Shown: positions 6,525 through 10,841 of the stretch, in pieces
Layout of the letters: every line of letters starts with the position of its first letter
How positions within the stretch are numbered: the first letter of the stretch is position 1
Assembly (NCBI GenBank): GCA_904501665.1
Contig: CAJGBT010000031.1
Span: 1-10,841 of the forward strand
DNA: 10,841 bases
Source: an uncultured Bacilli bacterium
GTDB taxonomy: Bacteria > Bacillota_I > Bacilli_A > Mycoplasmatales > Mycoplasmoidaceae
Direction of reading: 5' to 3'
Program-made: the position numbers and the translations under genes
The notes under the pieces: model-generated
Told to the model about the DNA's origin: nothing
Database searches by the model: none
What the model saw: the letters and a program-made list of their open reading frames with translations, nothing else

Positions 6525-9500
6525 ATGAATAGTGAACAATTTGAAAACTTATCTAATCAAGAAAAAACAGATATTTTTAATCAAATAAATATTTCATTAA
6601 ATCAATATGCAAAAAATTTAGGATTAAAATGAAATCAAGCAAAAAAAGAATGAATTAATTGAATATTAACATCATATCTAGATTCAAATAAGGATATTGT
6701 TTGAACAATAGATAGCAATTATTTTTTAAATGGTAGTAATCAAAATGAACAGTTTTTAATTACTCCTAGAACTAATGACAAGGTTAATAATTTAGTTATT
6801 AAACAAGGTGTTGATTTTAAATATTCTCAAAATAAAAATGATCATCATTTTTATAATAGTCCTATTCTAAATGAATTAATAAAAATTTTAAATGTATTAA
6901 ATAACATTAATAACATTAACGTTATTAATCCTTTATTTTTTTTAATTTTACCTTCAAGCATAAACAATAAGAATAAATTATTATCTCAAATTAAAAAATT
7001 AACATCATTATGTATTCAAAAAATAGATAAATTATATTTGCAAAAAACTGATGTTGATGTAATTTTAAGGGAATTACACAATTTTAGTCCTTGAATTCAA
7101 TTATGTTATATTCTATTTAATGATTCTTTTAACATTACATCTAATGATCCTTTTAATAGTGTAATTAATTTTCATATTAATAGTAATTTAACCAACTTAT
7201 GGGTTGATTCTAATGTTTATTTAACAAATATTAGTAATTTTTTTGTAATAATTAATGAAAATTTTTTTAAAAAAAATAAAAAAGCAACTTTACCAATTAA
7301 TAATGATGAAAATATCACCATTGATGGTAAGCCATTTACATTATTTACGGTTGATAACATATTAAAAAATAATGGTTATGATTTTACAAATATAGATAAT
7401 ATTAATACATATATTGAAAAACTACCTGATAAATATAAAATTAATATTTTAGGTCATGATTTTATTATTATTGGTTCAGCAATTTCTGCAGATTATAGTT
7501 ATCCAATTGTAAATATACAATCTCCTATACCAGATGGAAAAACTCAAGGAATTTTATACTTTACTAAACATCAATATGAAAATATTTTAAATTATTTAGA
7601 TGTTAATAATTTCAATTATAATTACATAATTAAAGCTACCAACAAAGAAGAGTTTTCTCATAAATTTAATTCATTTTTTCACAATTTTATCAAATTGACT
7701 TCTCCTAATAATTTAAATACTATTAATAATTTGCAAGCAACTACAACAGAATTTATTAAAAAAATAATCCTTTATTTTTCAATTTTTATCTTCATTTTTT
7801 TATTAATAATTTTATGCTTTGTATGTTATATGGTTTTAAATATATTAATTGATAAACTAAGTAAAATAATTTCTATTGTCCGAATAAATGGTATTGGAAA
7901 TTTTAAAATCTCTTTAATGATTGCACTTCCACTAATAATATTAAATAGTATTTTAGGTGGACTTGCATACTTATTAACATTCTTTATTTCTCCATATATT
8001 TTTAATTCATTAAACAATATTTGGTTTATTCCTTTAAGTATTTCTTTTAACCCATTTTTATTTATTTTATCAATAATCGGTCCAGCTGTTTTATGTCTAA
8101 TTATGGTTTTATCAATTGTATATTTTAGCCATCGAAAACCAGCAATAGAAAAAATAAATGATATAGATAATTCAAAAGGATTTTTTATTAAAGGATTAAG
8201 AGCTAATTGATATAAAACATCTTCATTTTTTAAATGAGGTATTAATTTATTTTTTTCTCGCTTTTTTAATATCCTATTTTTAACTTTTTTTATTTGCACT
8301 TCTTTTAGCATATGTTCTGCTATTTTAGCAACTGATGTTAATTTAAATAATGCAAATTATTATAATTTACAAAATAATTCATATACAGTAGCATTAGATT
8401 TAAAAAGTCCTCAGGAAAATGTTGGTCTTTATCAAAAATATAAATATCAAGATTTAGGTTTAACTAGTGTTGATGTAGATGCTAATGTTGCACAATATCT
8501 TTTAAATAATGCTGATCCATATTTTCCATTAATAAATTTTGAATATTTAGTTTTAAACAATAATGATAAACAATTTCATTGAATTGATCAAAATACATGA
8601 AGATCAAATAATGAATATAAAATAAATGGTGTACAAAATAAAGCTATAAAACTTAGAATTAATAACAAAATAATAAATCAAGATGGATTAGATATAAATG
8701 AATTAATAAAAAATGATAAAACATTTTTATTTGCAATTAGAGATAAAGATGGTAATGTAAAAGATTTTGATAATAAAACACCAAATATACAACCAAGGTT
8801 TTATTTAAATATGACATTACCATCATTTAGTTATTATTTAAGAATGCGTGACAAATATAGCCTATTATTTTTTAATGCAATAACTTCTGCTTTTATACTA
8901 GATATTGATTTATCTATCGGTAACACATGAAGAGACTATGTTCAAAAACTTTTACCAACTGAAATGTTTTCAAAAATGAATCAAAATCTTATTGCTTTTA
9001 AAAAAGAAATATTCAACAATCCTCTTTATCATGATAAATTTAAAAATTTTCTTAAAAATTCAAATGATATTGATGAAAATAAATTAGAAATTGACGGACA
9101 AAAAGTTATATATAATCCTGATGGTTCAGAAACATCAATGAGATTTTCTGATGATTTTTTAATGTTTATTGGGCAGATTTTTGGTGATGAAAAATTAAAC
9201 GATATGAATGTTAAATTAGTAACCGGTAATATTGCTCCATTATCAAATGATGATGAAACATATACTTATGTTTTAAGTGACACCATTAATAACATTAATA
9301 ATCAAATTAAAATCATGGGGATAAGCCCAGAATCTAAATATATTCAATTGTATAACGAAGATAATAAAATGATTGATTTGAACTTATTAAAAAATAATGA
9401 AGTTATTATAAATAGAGGTTTTGCTAAGAAGTTTAATCTTAAAAAAGGAGATAAATTAAGAATAAAACCTAGTAATGATTATTTTAATAGTTCAGTAAAA

Positions 9501-10511
9501 GTAATAAAGGAATTAAATTTTAATTCAAATTTAAAAAATGATTCTCCATATATAGAATTAAAAATTAATGATATATCCATAGATCCATTTGGTGAAAAGA
9601 TTTATACTTCACAAAAGAATGCAAATAAAATGATTCATTTAGATAAGGGTGATTTCATATCAGGCATTTATGATAATGCAATGAAATCATCATTTTATAG
9701 TTCAGTTCAATTTCAAAAACCAACACAAGATTACATTCCATTTAATGGAATTTTAAGTAACAAAAAATCATTAATAATGAACAATAAGGCCTTATTGTTA
9801 ACTTCAGCAAATGGTTTTTATTCCCTATCATTTTCAATTTCTGAAACACCTGCTAATTTTAATCCAGATGTTTTTGCAATGTTATATACTACTAGAAATG
9901 ATGAATTGCTAAATAAAATTGGTTTTCAAGATAGTGCACAAGAAAAAAACTATCTTAGTTTTGAAAATATAGTGAAAAAAAACTTTCCTTCATCTCAAAA
10001 AATTTCCCAATGAATGATCAAAAATTATGATGACAAACAAATGATAGTAAATCTTGTTAACATTGAACAAAAAGCAATTATAAATCAATTATTTGAACAT
10101 ACTATTAATTTAGTAAATATTGTTAGTTTAATTATTTTAATGATTTGTTTACCTGTTATTATTTTATGTATTATCGCTTATTTTTTTGGAATAATTAATT
10201 TAATTAAAAAGCAAATATCTATACTTTATCTATTAGGATATAGTAAGAATAAAATTACTAAAAATATCTTTTTCCTTTTCTTCCCTATAATATTTGTTTC
10301 ATATATTCTTTCCTTTGCTTTAATGTATCCATTAATGCTATTATCACAAAATGTGCTATTTAATGTTTCTTCAATTTTTATTTCCTTAAATACTAATTTT
10401 ATAATTTTGATTTCACAAATAGCTATTTTGATTCTTATATTAATAATTGCAATGATTTCAATATGATTAATTCTAAAAAATAATGATTATGCCTTAGTTA
10501 TTAAACAATAA
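6525..10511 (+). CDS. C-terminal fragment of the FtsX-like permease, possible restart
   Basis: After the TAA at 6378 the frame stays open to 10511, beginning VVPGYRLDFVF. The first in-frame ATG is at 6525 (1328 residues), but it has no ribosome site. A product from here would lack the first membrane segment, leaving the rest of outer domain 1 without a visible export signal. The part does hold seven predicted membrane segments and both FtsX-type loops. The absence of any further stop or frameshift over more than 4 kb argues that the interruption is recent, or is a sequencing error, rather than old decay. Confidence 0.5.
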
Positions 10512-10704
10512 AATAAATTATTTTCATATTTATAAAAATGAACTAAAACATTAATTTGATTTAATTATACATTTGTCTTAATCAATACATAAAATAGATA
10601 CTTATTTAAAACTGACTAAAAGAAATTATAGATAAATTTTTAAGAAACTCACTTTTAGATCTTAAAAAAAATATGTCCATGTATAATACAGTCATTAATA
10701 ATTA
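10512..10704. other. Noncoding DNA between the FtsX-like gene and the right IS copy
   Basis: I see no gene. An A/T-only 9-bp stem, TTTTTAAGA (10637-10645) with TCTTAAAAA (10660-10668), could be a weak terminator, but no T-run follows on the plus strand. A TATAAT at 10682-10687 points toward the IS; transcripts from it would meet the IS leader terminator. Confidence 0.35.
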
Positions 10705-10762
10705 TGTTTTTATACCCATCTTTTTGGACACCCCTATATAATGTATCTGTGGGGTAGACGAA

Positions 10763-10793
10763 AAAATCCCCCAAAAGGACCTTAGGGGATTTT
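10763..10793. terminator. Terminator-like hairpin in the IS leader (right copy)
   Basis: AAAATCCCC (10763-10771) pairs with GGGGATTTT (10785-10793). It stands between flanking DNA and the IS start codon, with TTTT at the 3' side in the direction of the transposase-like ORF and six A (T-run of the opposite strand) at its 5' side. Confidence 0.6.
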
Positions 10794-10794
10794 A

Positions 10795-10826
10795 GTCCAC
10801 TTCAAAAACACTACTTTTGAGAGGAC
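10795..10826 (+). promoter_or_regulatory. Ribosome-site hairpin of the IS ORF (right copy)
   Basis: GTCC (10795-10798) pairs with GGAC (10823-10826), and TTCAAAA (10801-10807) with TTTTGAG (10815-10821), around a 7-nt loop. The ribosome site GAGAGGA at 10819-10825 lies in the 3' arm, four bases before the ATG at 10830. Confidence 0.55.
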
Positions 10827-10829
10827 ATT

Positions 10830-10841
10830 ATGTATTTTAAA
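10830..10841 (+). CDS. Start of transposase-like ORF (partial, right IS copy)
   Basis: Four codons (M-Y-F-K) are visible before the window ends, with GAGAGGA upstream. They are identical to the left copy and similar to the decayed middle copy. The function is inferred from context only. Confidence 0.5.

Larger units (their letters stand above)
5433..10511 (+). pseudogene. Duplicated FtsX/MacB-like ABC permease with one in-frame TAA
   Basis: One frame runs 1693 codons from ATG 5433 to TAA 10509-10511, with TGA as Trp throughout and a single in-frame TAA at 6378-6380 (codon 316). The architecture is two FtsX-type units. Unit 1 has a membrane segment at about 17-37, a very large outside domain (38-775) and segments near 778-805, 827-853 and 872-898. 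Unit 2 has a segment at about 944-966, an outside domain (967-1555) and segments near 1559-1590, 1611-1638 and 1654-1680. FtsX-like cytoplasmic loops follow the second segment of each unit (IVRINGIGNFKI; ISILYLLGYSKNKI). This is the layout of MacB/LolCE-type mechanotransmission permeases, fused head to tail and with unusually large, Asn-rich outer domains. No partner ATPase gene is adjacent. The stop is either a real nonsense mutation or a base-call error. Confidence 0.75.
10705..10841 (+). mobile_element. 5' end of an insertion sequence, right copy (reads out of the window)
   Basis: This is the exact reverse complement of 3-139, so the two copies point away from each other with about 10.5 kb between. 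It holds the same ordered parts: end TGTTTTTATACCC, terminator hairpin, ribosome-site hairpin, then ATG at 10830. Perfect identity over 137 bp of otherwise fast-drifting AT-rich DNA implies recently active or recently duplicated copies. Confidence 0.75.

Noticed and set aside
6906..6929. Palindrome ATTAATAAC/GTTATTAAT with 6-base loop
   Set aside because: It encodes an Asn/Ile repeat in the permease outer domain. Similar Asn-Ile codon strings recur (near 9285), so it is probably low-complexity coding and not a site.
7826..8311. Minus-strand open frame of 161 codons
   Set aside because: It is antisense to the FtsX-like membrane helices; AT-rich hydrophobic coding gives long Lys/Ile-rich shadows.
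5433..10511. Adhesin or lipoprotein identity for the large plus-strand gene
   Set aside because: There is no lipobox Cys after the N-terminal segment, and the two sets of FtsX-type membrane helices and loops define it as a permease.

Overview
The window reads as a mollicute (Mycoplasma/Ureaplasma-type) chromosome segment. It is very AT-rich, and every long gene is continuous only if TGA is read as tryptophan (genetic code 4). Under the standard code the genes break into pieces at W positions, and the segments between those TGAs are in frame and free of TAA/TAG, with one exception. I cannot name the species.

Layout: (i) 1-139 and 10705-10841 are the 5' ends of two inverted copies of the same insertion sequence (IS). 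They share a perfect 137-bp inverted repeat that runs into a transposase-like start codon and out of the window. (ii) 140-330 is a noncoding leader with an imperfect 15-bp inverted repeat and a promoter. (iii) 331-2133 (+) is a two-gene ABC exporter: an ABC-2-type permease followed 3 nt later by its ATPase. (iv) 2111-4795 (-) is a compact operon: rplU (L21), prp (the cysteine protease that processes L27), rpmA (L27, with a cleavable N-terminal extension) and a 585-residue multi-pass membrane protein. The last gene overlaps the ABC ATPase tail-to-tail by 23 bp. (v) 4892-5223 (-) is a decayed, divergent relative of the flanking IS: its leader plus a frameshifted fragment of its first ORF. (vi) 5433-10511 (+) is a very large duplicated FtsX/MacB-like ABC permease (1692 codons, 8 predicted membrane segments). 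It is interrupted by one in-frame TAA at 6378. (vii) 10512-10704 is noncoding.

How the parts work together: Prp and L27 form a known pair in Firmicutes and mollicutes, in which Prp removes the L27 N-terminal extension that is visible here. The permease/ATPase pair should form one exporter. The FtsX-like permease has no adjacent ATPase in the window; the sequence upstream of it is IS debris.

The most interesting structure is in the IS leaders. Each has a terminator-like hairpin followed by a second hairpin whose 3' arm contains the Shine-Dalgarno sequence of the transposase-like ORF. Both hairpins persist in the middle copy although its primary sequence has diverged. This looks like a two-layer block on expression from outside transcription. 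I saw no CRISPR array, tRNA or rRNA gene.
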